Assembly: GCF_003432485.1 (NCBI RefSeq)
Contig: NZ_QVNQ01000006.1
Location: 477,430-541,429 of the forward strand
Direction of reading: 5' to 3'
Length of the DNA: 64,000 nt
Origin: Actinomadura spongiicola
GTDB lineage: Bacteria > Actinomycetota > Actinomycetes > Streptosporangiales > Streptosporangiaceae
Shown here: piece after piece, positions 8,300-17,400 of the stretch
Layout of the letters: each line of letters opens with the position of its first letter
Numbering within the stretch: position 1 is the stretch's first letter
Notes under the pieces: generated by a model
Database searches by the model: none
Told to the model about the DNA's origin: nothing
What the model saw: only the letters and a program-made list of their open reading frames with translations
Program-made: the position numbers and the translations under genes

Positions 8300-8763
8300 C
8301 GCTGGCCAGCAATCTGCGAGAGAACAAGGCCGTGTACGCCGTGGCCGGCGCCGGCGACCTCGCGGTGCAGAAGCTCCGCGAGGTTCCCGAGCAGATGACC
8401 AGGTACCAGGGCCGTGCCCGGGAGACCGCGACGAAGTACCAGGGTGAGGTCCGCGAGACCGTCGACCGCTACCGCGTGCAGGTGCGCGGCAGGGTGGCGC
8501 GCTACCGCGGCGAGGTCTCCCGCTACCAGGAGCGCGTCGACGCCCGGGAGCTGCCCGGCGCCGCCGTCGCCTACGCCACGCACGTCGGCATCCGGGCCGT
8601 CGGGATCATCGACGAACTCGCCGAGCGCGGCAAGAAGGTCGTGCACCGTGAGGCCGCCGAGGCCGCCGAGATCACCGCGGCCGACGCCAGGCCGAAGGCA
8701 CGGGCGCCGCAGCCGAGAAGGAGCACGCGGACCCGGTCCACGACCAGGAAGACCGGCGCCTGA
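8296..8763 (+). CDS. hbhA: HbhA-like helical protein
   Basis: A 155-aa protein resembling heparin-binding hemagglutinin of mycobacteria. It has a long amphipathic helix (about residues 10-115) with repeated Tyr-Arg heptad-like units (RYQGRARETATKYQGEVRET, VDRYRVQVRGRVARYRGEV) and a short basic tail (RRSTRTRSTTRKTGA). In mycobacteria the tail is lysine-rich and binds heparan sulfate. Here it is shorter and arginine-rich, so adhesin function should not be assumed, and a membrane/lipid or cell-envelope role is as likely. The call rests on sequence style and the conserved XRE-hbhA-DUF2516 order. Confidence 0.75.
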   Translation: MTLASNLRENKAVYAVAGAGDLAVQKLREVPEQMTRYQGRARETATKYQGEVRETVDRYRVQVRGRVARYRGEVSRYQERVDARELPGAAVAYATHVGIRAVGIIDELAERGKKVVHREAAEAAEITAADARPKARAPQPRRSTRTRSTTRKTGA

Positions 8764-8774
8764 GCGCGCGATCT

Positions 8775-8815
8775 CGTCAGGGCCTGGCCGCGGAATACGC
8801 GGCCGGGCCCTGACG
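8775..8815 (+). terminator. hairpin after hbhA
   Basis: Arms at 8776-8792 and 8798-8814 (17 nt, complementary apart from one G-U pair) with loop GAATA. It lies 12 bp after the hbhA stop. No U-tract follows, as is common for terminators in high-GC actinomycetes. Confidence 0.7.
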
Positions 8816-8913
8816 GACCGGTTGCCCGCCTCCGGGTTTTCCGGTGGACGGCACGCATAGGGTTGGGGTATCGACGTGGAGTCGCCGTCCGAGACGAGGA
8901 GCGCTGATCGCCG

Positions 8914-9273
8914 ATGTCGGATTTCAACGTGCTGGACTACTTCTTCTGGCTGCTGCTGATCATCGCGTTCGTGATGGAGGCGTGGGCGCTGATCGACTCG
9001 CTGACCGTGCCCGAGAGCGCCTTCAGCGCGGCGGGCAAGTGGCGCAAGAAGATGTGGACGATCGTGCTGATCGTCACGGTCGTGGTCGGCGGGGCCTACG
9101 CGGTCGCCCCCGCGGCGCTCGGCGCGAGCCCCATCGCGCTGCTGCTGGGCATCCTCCCGGTCGCCGCGTTCATCGCCGCCTCCGTCTACCTGGCGGACGT
9201 CCGTCCGGCGGTCGCCCCGTTCAAGAAGCGCAACGGAGGCAACTCCCACTCGGGCCCGTACGGACCCTGGTGA
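8914..9273 (+). CDS. DUF2516 membrane protein
   Basis: A 119-aa protein with three hydrophobic segments (about residues 6-28, 47-68 and 72-95) and a short polar C-terminus ending SHSGPYGPW. It corresponds to the DUF2516 family (Rv0476 in mycobacteria), always found near hbhA. Function unknown. A hairpin and about 100 bp separate it from hbhA, so it may have its own promoter. Confidence 0.82.
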   Translation: MSDFNVLDYFFWLLLIIAFVMEAWALIDSLTVPESAFSAAGKWRKKMWTIVLIVTVVVGGAYAVAPAALGASPIALLLGILPVAAFIAASVYLADVRPAVAPFKKRNGGNSHSGPYGPW

Positions 9274-9322
9274 TTTGGTTCCCTCGGCAACGATGTCGCG
9301 TGCGCGTCGTTAGGGTGAGGGA

Positions 9323-10051
9323 ATGGAGAAACTTGGGCGGACGACCCGGTTGGAACTGGACGACCAGGCCCTACGGGAGTGGGAGGCGATCGTCCTCGAC
9401 TCGGGGCCGGACGGCATCGTCCTCGACCGGTCGGCCTTCTACCCGGGCGGCGGCGGGCAGCCGCCGGACCACGGAGTCCTGCTCTGGCAGGGTGTGCAGA
9501 CCCGGATCGCCGGTGTGCGCAAGGGCGACGACCTGACGCTGATCCCGGTGGAGGACGACCCCGTCCCGCCGGTCGGCACCGTCGTCGAAGGCGCCGTGGA
9601 GGACGCCCGCCGGACCGCGCTGATGCGCACCCACTCCGGCCTGCATCTGCTGTGCGGCGTGGTCTTCCGCGACTACGGCTGCCTCGTCACGGGCGGCAAC
9701 ATGGAGCCGCTGACCGCCCGCATGGACTTCGACCTGCGCGAGGTCCCGCCCGGCTTCAAGCAGGCCGTCGAGGACGCCTGCAACGCCGAGGTCGAGGCCG
9801 ACCGGCGCATCGACATCAGGACGCTGCCGCGCGCCGAGGCGTTCGAGATCCCCGACATCATCCGGACGGCGACGAACCTGGTACCGCCCGAGGTACAGGA
9901 CGTGCGGATCGTCGACATCGTCGGCCTCGACACCCAGGCGGACGGCGGCACCCACGTGGGGTCCACCAAGCAGATCGGCCACATCACGGTGGCGAAGGTC
10001 GAGAACAAGGGCCGCGGCTTCCGCCGCCTCCGCATCAAGATCGACTCGTAG
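9323..10051 (+). CDS. alanyl-tRNA editing protein AlaX
   Basis: A 242-aa free-standing editing protein related to the AlaRS editing domain, which hydrolyses mischarged Ser- or Gly-tRNA(Ala). The N-terminal FYPGGGGQPPDHG motif and the zinc motif HSGLH (HxxxH) at about residue 99 are present. The second metal motif reads DTQADGGTHV. The position that is usually cysteine (CGGTHV) is aspartate here, so metal binding may differ. Start: TAGGGT hexamer 6 nt before the ATG, consistent with a leaderless transcript. Confidence 0.85.
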   Translation: MEKLGRTTRLELDDQALREWEAIVLDSGPDGIVLDRSAFYPGGGGQPPDHGVLLWQGVQTRIAGVRKGDDLTLIPVEDDPVPPVGTVVEGAVEDARRTALMRTHSGLHLLCGVVFRDYGCLVTGGNMEPLTARMDFDLREVPPGFKQAVEDACNAEVEADRRIDIRTLPRAEAFEIPDIIRTATNLVPPEVQDVRIVDIVGLDTQADGGTHVGSTKQIGHITVAKVENKGRGFRRLRIKIDS

Positions 10052-10140
10052 CCCTCGCGGTGCCGGGCACCGCGCGGAGACCGCCGGGGCCGGACTGGCC
10101 CGGCGGCTGACTTTGACCGGGGCGGCGGCGTGATTCCACG

Positions 10141-10229
10141 GCCTCGCCACCGTCGGTTCGCGGGTCGCCTCGCCGACGGGCGGCGGCACCGTCCTGCGGA
10201 CGATCGACGGCGGGCGGACGATGCCTTGA
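10141..10229 (+). pseudogene. relic of a BNR beta-propeller gene
   Basis: One frame encodes GGGTVLRTIDGGRTMP then a stop. This matches the first Asp-box of the propeller gene at 18895-19977 (GSGGTVLRTTNGGRTW), and the DNA is also alike (GGCACCGTCCTGCGGAC is identical). The preceding residues (LATVGSRVASPT) align with LAAVSERTAWLAG. No start or remaining repeats exist, so it is a fragment left by duplication or deletion. Confidence 0.55.
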
Positions 10230-10318
10230 CTGGCATCCGTGGAATCCTCATGATCACGACGAGGGTCATTCCGAACTCTCGTCGTCATCCTCCCGAAACT
10301 CCCCAGTCAGGAGACCTT

Positions 10319-10867
10319 ATGTCCGTCCGTCGTGGTGCCAGCGCCATCGCACTGTTAAAAATCGGCATCGCAGTCGTCTTGGCCGCGTTCGCTTTGGTGG
10401 ACCCCGCTTGGCGGGCCGCCGCATCGGCTGATCCGCCACAGGGGCCCCCGAGGTCAGCCCCGCCGCCCGGTCAGCAGGGAATCGTCGAGACCGGCACGCC
10501 TCCTGACGCCGAGAAGATCGGCTCAGAGCGCGGCATCGAACTGGTCGGCGGCAACGGCCTCATCGAATACACCGAATGCGGTCCGACCGGCCTGCTCCAG
10601 GTCCGCTCCGCCACCAATGGCCTGCTTTGTTTCACGGCCCGTGCGTGGCCGGGTACCGACGGGTTCCTGGCCGTGAAGATTCCCGACACCTACTCCATCA
10701 AGGGTGACGGTGACCGGCACCAAGTGAAAGCGATCCTGACCACTGAGGCCGGAAACAAGAAGACCTACGACATCCGCCCGGACGAATGGACCCCCGTTGG
10801 GCAGGGCGCCGATCCCGACAACGGCCCGGAGACCCTGATCGAACTGCGCACGAAGGCGGCGGCGTGA
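10319..10867 (+). CDS. secreted protein of unknown function
   Basis: A 182-aa protein with a signal peptide (MSVRRGASAIALLKIGIAVV, then LAAFALVDP and an AASA cleavage region). A proline-rich linker and a small beta-rich domain with two cysteines (TECGPTG and GLLCFTARAW) follow, which may form a disulfide after export. I recognise no family. AGGAG lies 6 nt before the ATG. Its stop overlaps the GTG of the protease-like/lectin gene (GTGA), so the two are translationally coupled and may form a secreted pair. Confidence 0.65.
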   Translation: MSVRRGASAIALLKIGIAVVLAAFALVDPAWRAAASADPPQGPPRSAPPPGQQGIVETGTPPDAEKIGSERGIELVGGNGLIEYTECGPTGLLQVRSATNGLLCFTARAWPGTDGFLAVKIPDTYSIKGDGDRHQVKAILTTEAGNKKTYDIRPDEWTPVGQGADPDNGPETLIELRTKAAA

Positions 10868-13224
10868 CCGGCGGCGTCGCGCGCCTCCCGTGGCGCTGGG
10901 TGGCCGTCCTCATGGGCCTGGTCCTGACCGCGTCGCTCGCCGCGCCCCCGCCCGCGGCCCGGGCGATCGGCGGCGGGCGGAAGGTCACCGGCGACCCCGG
11001 CTTCACGGTCCGCTTACAGTTCGGCGCGCAGCGGGCCTGTAGCGGGGCCCTGGTGCGGCCGAACTGGGTGTTGACCGCCAAATCCTGCCTTCCCTCCGCC
11101 GCGGGCCGTAAAGGCGAGGTGCCGGTCCCCGCGGGTACCTTCGCCACCGTGGGGCGCGTCGACCTGACCTCCGGCAAGACCGGTCTCAGGGCCTCGGTTC
11201 TGACCGTGATCACGCACCCCGACCGTGATCTGGTCCTCGCTGAGATCGACGGCTGGGACGCCGACGGCTTCGTCCCGATCGCCGGGACGCCGCCGTCCGC
11301 GGGGGAGAAGCTCACCGGCTCCGGGTACGGACGCACCGCCACCGAGTGGGTGCCGGACGGTCCGCATGCCGCGGCCTTCACAGTCCAGAGCGTGGACGGT
11401 GCGACGGTCAGCCTCAGTGGCGACGAGAAGGCGGCCATCTGCGAAGGCGACGCGGGAGGCCCCGAATACCGCGTCCGGGACGGCAAGGCGGAACTGGTCG
11501 CCGTCCACACCTCGTCCGGGCTGCGCGGCTGCCACGGCGCACCCGAGGACGCCACCGGTGCGGCGACCGGAACCCGCGTCGACGACCTGGCCGGATGGGT
11601 GGAGTCGTCCACCACGCGTACGTACCTGGACGCCAGGCGGGACCGCTGGTGGAGGATCGGCGCGGGCGCGGTCGTCTACCCCTGTTACAGCCCGAACGGC
11701 AAGGCGCGCCTGCGCATGGGCGGCGGATTCCTCAAGGTGTACGACACGACCACGGCCCGGTACCGGCTCGCCGCCGCCGACGACCCCGAATATCTGCACT
11801 TCCACGCCGACGGCAATCTGGTGATCTGGAAGGGCGGTAAACAGGTGTGGTGGTCGGGCACCAACGGCCATCCCGATGCCCGTCTCGAATGCCGCGACGA
11901 CGGCGACGTGCGCATCACCGAAGGCGGCAAGCTGCTCTGGCGCAGCGGTACCGGCACCGGTCTGGAGGCCGGCGCGGGATACAGCCGGCGCTACAGCGAC
12001 CGCTTCGAACCCCTGTGCATCAGTGCGAACCACCGCGAGTTCCTGTGGTGGTTCGAAGGCGGGCTTGTCGCCCGAAGCGGCTGGCGCACCGAAGGGCATG
12101 GCCGCCGCCCCCGAGACTGGAGTCTCCGGTTCGGTACCGACGGACAGCTCGTGGTAGCCCGGGGGGACGGCGTCGCGCAGTGGACGTCACCGACACGTGG
12201 CCACCCGAACGCCCGGCTGAACTGCAACGATGACGGAAGTATCAGCATCGACGATCAGGGTGTCACCCTGTGGAGCAGCACCGGCCATCCCACCGGGCTG
12301 CTCATGTCCGCCGTCGGTGACGGCTACCTGTGCGCCCGCGACAACGGCAAGATCGGGACGCTGACCAGGCAGTGCTACGGCGAAGCGGGGTTCAGGCTGC
12401 CTCGCACGGACGGCCAGGTGCAGGCGCTGGGTGCCGATGGGGTCGTCTGCCTCCGGGTCGTGCCGAGCAACCCGGCCAAGAACGGCGACAAGGTCACCGG
12501 CGGCGGCTGCGCGGCCACCCCCGAGACCACCTGGACGAAACGTGCCGACGGGGTGCTGTACAACCCGCTCACCAAACGATGCCTGGACGTCCCCAACGGT
12601 GAACCCGTGGACGGCGCCCAGCTCCGGGTATGGACGTGTAACGGCACCGTGGCCCAGAAATGGGCTCTGTGGAACGCGTGGTGGGAGGGTCGCGGCACCG
12701 GCGTCGCCGTGAAGGGCGTCGCAAGGCACGACCGCAACGTCCCCAGCGGCCTGCCGACGCCGCGAAAGCGGCGGTACACCGCGTACAACCGTTCGACCCG
12801 GGCCCGGGTGGAGGTGCAATGCGTCCACCGCATCAATCTCATCAGCCGCTGGGAGTGGTCGGAATACATGTTGACCGGCATTGACGAGACGGCCAACAGC
12901 GATGCGACCTGCGATAATGGATGGATCGACCAGATCAAGTCCGGCGCGCGGCTGCAAATGCAGAACTGGTGGATCGGCCCGCAGAAGAATGCCGAATGCA
13001 ACCGGCGATGGTGCACGGCCCTGAATGTCCAGCACCAGCAGTCGTGCCGGGGCGCACCCCACGAATGCGCGGGTCGGCAGTACATGACCGGGACGGTCAA
13101 CATGCGGATCGCCAAGGACAGCGACTGGGTCTGGGCCGAGAATCAATGGTGCACCATACGCCAGGACGGCAAGCTCCTCGAATGTGTTGACGACGATACG
13201 GCGGTGGTCCCACCGGCCTACTGA
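10864..13224 (+). CDS. secreted inactive trypsin-like/lectin fusion
   Basis: A 786-aa exported protein. Signal peptide at residues 1-35. A chymotrypsin-fold domain follows at about 36-250. There the catalytic His position reads WVLTAKSC (usually TAAHC) and the Ser position reads GDAGGP (usually GDSGGP), so both nucleophile and base are lost. The Asp region (HPDRDLVLAEI) remains. Two bulb-lectin-like segments come next (LHFHADGNLVIWKGGKQVWW, ARLECRDDGDVRITEGGKLLW and a second copy near ARLNCNDDGSISIDDQGVTL). A ricin-B-like segment then follows (KRCLDVPNGEPVDGAQLRVW, TCNG), and a Cys/Trp-rich C-terminal domain (about 665-786) that I do not recognise. Start is GTG 10864, overlapping the previous stop. 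Likely a carbohydrate-binding surface or secreted protein. Confidence 0.75.
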   Translation: MTGGVARLPWRWVAVLMGLVLTASLAAPPPAARAIGGGRKVTGDPGFTVRLQFGAQRACSGALVRPNWVLTAKSCLPSAAGRKGEVPVPAGTFATVGRVDLTSGKTGLRASVLTVITHPDRDLVLAEIDGWDADGFVPIAGTPPSAGEKLTGSGYGRTATEWVPDGPHAAAFTVQSVDGATVSLSGDEKAAICEGDAGGPEYRVRDGKAELVAVHTSSGLRGCHGAPEDATGAATGTRVDDLAGWVESSTTRTYLDARRDRWWRIGAGAVVYPCYSPNGKARLRMGGGFLKVYDTTTARYRLAAADDPEYLHFHADGNLVIWKGGKQVWWSGTNGHPDARLECRDDGDVRITEGGKLLWRSGTGTGLEAGAGYSRRYSDRFEPLCISANHREFLWWFEGGLVARSGWRTEGHGRRPRDWSLRFGTDGQLVVARGDGVAQWTSPTRGHPNARLNCNDDGSISIDDQGVTLWSSTGHPTGLLMSAVGDGYLCARDNGKIGTLTRQCYGEAGFRLPRTDGQVQALGADGVVCLRVVPSNPAKNGDKVTGGGCAATPETTWTKRADGVLYNPLTKRCLDVPNGEPVDGAQLRVWTCNGTVAQKWALWNAWWEGRGTGVAVKGVARHDRNVPSGLPTPRKRRYTAYNRSTRARVEVQCVHRINLISRWEWSEYMLTGIDETANSDATCDNGWIDQIKSGARLQMQNWWIGPQKNAECNRRWCTALNVQHQQSCRGAPHECAGRQYMTGTVNMRIAKDSDWVWAENQWCTIRQDGKLLECVDDDTAVVPPAY

Positions 13225-13277
13225 CAGATCACGAACACCCCCGGACCGGCCCGCACACCCGGGGTCGAGGGTCGGTC

Positions 13278-13312
13278 GCCACGCCGCTCGCGGTCACCGC
13301 GAGCGGCGTGGC
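13278..13312. terminator. bidirectional hairpin terminator
   Basis: Perfect 16-bp arms (13278-13293 and 13297-13312) around the loop TCA, between the convergent lectin gene and the 300-aa gene. It can serve both. Confidence 0.8.
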
Positions 13313-13329
13313 GGGATGTCGGGGAACGG

Positions 13330-14232
13330 TCACGGTGACGCGTCCCGCGGGCCAGGTGGCAACCGCGCCAGGGCCGCCCGCAGCGGCGGTGATTCGCGAA
13401 ACTGGAGGAAGCGTCGCAGGACCGGCACGGCATCGTGATAGTGCTCCAGGCCAGGGCCCATTCCCCCGGCCCGGTCCATCGCGTGGAGGATCGCCTCGGC
13501 GCCGTCCAGCAGCGCCTCGTCCGGCTCCGGTACCTCGAGCGCGCCGCGCAGGTCACAGCTGACCGCGACCTCTCCGGCGTAGTAGCCGGACAGCGGGTCG
13601 TCGGTCACGGAGTGCCGGAGCAGCCAGGCTTTGATCGCCGGGTCGGTCGTCGTCCTGCACAGGGCTTCGACCGGATACACCCGGGCCCATGCGGTGGTCC
13701 GGCGGGCGATCCACCATAGCGTCGTGTCGGGATCGGGCATCCGCTTCAGGATCTCCACGACCGACGGGCTGAAGGAGTTCCCCAGGATGGCCAATGCCGA
13801 AATGCAGTCCACGTCCTCGGCCTCGGCGACACCCTGCAGGAGCACCAGGCCGACCTGGACCGGGCGGCGGTCCGTGCCTGTCCTGGTCAACCGTCGGCCC
13901 AGAGCCAGGACCCGCCCGAATTCCACGCCGGAAATAGCCGGTTCCAGCACGCTGATCAACTCATGCCAGGGCGGGCAGAAGACCGAGACGAGCGTCTGGC
14001 AGAGGTCGGCGTAGTCGGCCCCTCCGCCGAAGTAGGCGCCGACCGCCGCGCCTATCCGCGCGGCTCCGGCTTCGCGTGCTCGGCTGTTCGGGACCGGCTG
14101 CCGGTAGTAGGTGTCGTGATCGGGAAGGGGCAGCCCCTGGCCGGGCAGCGGACCGTCCGGATGCTCACGCAGCAGCCGCTTGGCGTATTCGTAGAGGGCG
14201 AGCGCGTCGCCCTGCGACAGATCGACATTCAT
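13330..14232 (-). CDS. unknown helical protein downstream of toxin
   Basis: A 300-aa protein of no recognised family, predominantly alpha-helical, with no signal peptide or membrane segment, so cytoplasmic. Successive helix pairs (VQVGLVLLQGVAEAEDVDCI, SPSVVEILKRMPDPDTTLWW, DPAIKAWLLRHSVTDDPLSG) suggest a HEAT/ARM-like repeat. It is the first gene downstream of the 1360-aa polymorphic toxin on the same strand, 211 bp away, the position usually held by an immunity gene. That role is inference. ATG 14232 was chosen because residues further upstream are low-complexity. Confidence 0.6.
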   Translation of the reverse strand: MNVDLSQGDALALYEYAKRLLREHPDGPLPGQGLPLPDHDTYYRQPVPNSRAREAGAARIGAAVGAYFGGGADYADLCQTLVSVFCPPWHELISVLEPAISGVEFGRVLALGRRLTRTGTDRRPVQVGLVLLQGVAEAEDVDCISALAILGNSFSPSVVEILKRMPDPDTTLWWIARRTTAWARVYPVEALCRTTTDPAIKAWLLRHSVTDDPLSGYYAGEVAVSCDLRGALEVPEPDEALLDGAEAILHAMDRAGGMGPGLEHYHDAVPVLRRFLQFRESPPLRAALARLPPGPRDASP

Positions 14233-14443
14233 CGAACCGGGTGCTGACCGCCCTTCTTGCTGACCGCCTGACCAGAATGCCCCTGAACTTACCGTCGCTG
14301 ATGGCGGGCCGGGCCCGACGCGCTGGTACCCCGGCCCGCCAGGGTGCACCGTGGACCCGGCCGAGGTATTCCAGCCGCCGGCGCACCCGCACTTGTTCAG
14401 AGTTCTCGGTGTGATCACCGACTTGATGAGAGGTTCTTTCCGG

Positions 14444-17400
14444 TCAACACCCTTCCTTCAACGTGGGGTAGATGGAACTGAACTTCCCGTTCGGATAGAA
14501 CCACAAGACGACATATTTCGTCTCTGTGTAGTCCTTGTCGTCCTCGTTCCTTTTGGCTTTTCCTATGAACCGGCCAAGGTTCAGCCAGTGGCAGTGTCGG
14601 CTTGTCTGCGGGGAGCCGGTCGCCTCCAGAACCTGCCAGATCAGTTCGATAATCGCTTCTGCGCTGCCGAATTCTTCATTGAACTTGGCCGCATTCATGG
14701 TTGAATTGGGGCCGTGCTTGGGGAGAACATGCAGACCGATCTCCTCCAACATGTGGAGGAGCCCGAACGCGTTGTCATGGTCTGAGCGTCCGCAGTTGTG
14801 GACCAGGACCAGTGCGGTACCCGCTTCCACGTAGTAGGTGCGGACTCCTTCGACGGTGAGGTTGTGGACGCGTTGGTCCGGTGTCGTCCATGCCCGGAGT
14901 CCGGTGACCAGAACATACTTCCCCGTGCTGCTCCGCAGCCTCATACCGGGCTTGAGGCGTTCGGCGTGGACCCACTCCCGTGTCGAGCCTCCCACCCAGA
15001 AGGGATGTTCGCTGGATGCGGTGACCTGCCCGTACGTCACGGGTTCACCGGCCCCACCCCCGCGTACGGTGACGCTGACGAGCTGCTTGTCGCCCTTGGT
15101 GGAAATGGTCCTCAGCACTTTCCGGGGAGTCGTGGCCCCGGTCTTCGGGTCCGTGGCGAGGACTCTGTCACCGACTTGGACATTTTCGATGGGGCGACGA
15201 CTTCCATCGGCCATCAACACGCCGGTGCCGGGGGTGAAACTGCTGCGTTTGCATCCGATTTCGATTCGCCGGGCGACGTAGACCATGCGGTCGGTCTTAC
15301 GGATCAGCACATGGGCCGTGGAGACGGTCTTGCGGAACGGGCCGATTCCGGTGGCGATGCGCCAGATCGTCTTGCCGATCGGTTTGAGCTTGGCGCCCAG
15401 TCCGATGAGTTTGAGCGGGCCGAGTGCGTTGAGTGCGGTGAACAGGCAACCGACGATGTCGCCCTTGGTGAAGCAGTTTTTCGCGTCCGTCCAGCCGATG
15501 ACGTCGAGAACGAGTTTTCCGCCGATGGAGACGACGAAGTCCATGACGCTCTTGGCCGCGTTGGCGCGTGCGTTGCGATATTGGTCGAGACCCTGCTGCC
15601 CGTTGGCCGCGAGGATGATCTGCTCGTCGCTGACCGAGGAACCCGGAGAGGATTTGTCCTTGCGCCCCTGCGCCTGTTCCTCTCGGCGCTTCCGCTCGGC
15701 CGCGGCTGCGGCTTCGGCTGCGGCGCGTGCGGCCGCCGCGGCGTCCTTGCCGGCCTGGATGGCGTCGCGGCGGGCACGTTCGGCGGCTTCGCGGGCCTCA
15801 TCGGCGTAGGCGCGCGCCTGGCTCGCGGATCGGTCGGCGCGGGCGGCGGCCTGTGCCGCGGCTTTCGCCGCCGCCTGGGCGTCCTTGGCGGCCTGACGGG
15901 CGATCTTCGCTGATCGGGCGGCCTGTTGCGCGGCGTTGTGCGCCCGGTCAGCGGAGGCGCGAGCGGCGTTGGCGTGGGCCTTGGCCTCGTTGGCGTGGGC
16001 ACGGGCCTGTTTGGCGTGGGCGTCGGCTTCGGCGGCGGCGCCGCGTGCCCGGGCCGCGGCGGCCTGGGCCTCGGCGGCGTTCTCGCGGGCGGTGGCGGCG
16101 GTGCGATGCGCGCTGGCCAGGAACGCGCCGATCTCGGCGACGTGCGCGGCCTGGTCGGCGTCGCGCTGGCGGGCGTTGTGCTGTCCGACCTGGACGAACT
16201 CACGTACGTAGGTGGCCGGGCCCGACAGGGCCGCCTGGGCGGCGGCGTTCAGCTCCGGTCCCGCATCGGGGAGCATCTGGTTGATGGCGAGGCGGTCGTC
16301 GGTCTCGCGGGCGGTGTGCTGCCCGCTGCTGATGAACTCCAGCAGCGCCTGCGGGGTGTCGGCGTCCAGAGCCGCGCTGGCGGCCTTCCTCACCCAGGGG
16401 CCGCCGTCGGCGGATATCTGGGTGACCTGGATGCGGTAGTCGTCCATCTGCAGCCGGTGCTGTCCGGTCTCCAGGAACGCCTTCACCTCGGCGTGGTCGC
16501 CTTCGTCGGCCTTGTAGGCGGCCTCACGCAGTTGGGGCTTGTTGTCGGTTTCGGCCTGGGTGGCGACGTGGTCGAGGCTGGCGCGGTCGTCGGCCTCGGT
16601 CGCGTTGCCCAACCCGGTCCGGACGAACTCGATGGTGTCCTCTTCACCGCCCGCCAAGGCGATTTCGGCGGCCCGTCGCACGTGGGGGCCACCGGTCTTG
16701 AGCAGCCGGACGGCGACTTCGCGTCCATTGCCGATCACGGTGGGGCGGGGTGCCCCGTCGGCCCGTGCCTGGGCCAGGAGCCGGTTGGTCTCGGCCTCGA
16801 ACGCCTGGGCCTGCCCGGCCTCCCATTCGGCTTTGGCCTTGCTTTCGGTCTCGACGGCCAGGGCGTCCTCGGCGTCGGCGGTCTGGCGGTCCTGCCAGGA
16901 CGCCAGCCGCTGCTCGTCGACTTCGCGGGCCAGGTCATGGACCTTCTGGGCCTGGTTGGCGGCCGCGGTGGCCTGGCTCGCCGACGCCGAGGCGTCGTTG
17001 GCGTGCCGGGTGGAGACGGCTGCGTTGTCCTTGGCCTCCCCGGCGTGCGCGGCGGCGTCGTCAGCGGCGTCGGCGGCCCGCTCAGCGTGCAGGGCCGCGT
17101 CGTTGGCGTGCTTCTCGGCCTGCCGTGCCGCGTCGGCCGTCTGCCGCGCCAGGTGCTGCACCTTGTTGGCGGCACGGATCGCCGCGGCGGCGCGGCGCTG
17201 GGCATAGGCGGCGGCCTGCCGGGCGTGCTGGGCGTCGGCACCGGCCTGTGTGGCCCACTGGTCGGCCTGGTTGGCGAACCCGGCGGCCTGGTTGGCGTGC
17301 GCACCGGCGTTGGCGGCGGCGACCGCGGCGTTACCTGCGGCGATCGCGGCGTCCGCCGCGGCCTGGGCGGCCTTGGCGGCGGTCCGCGCCCCCACCGCCA

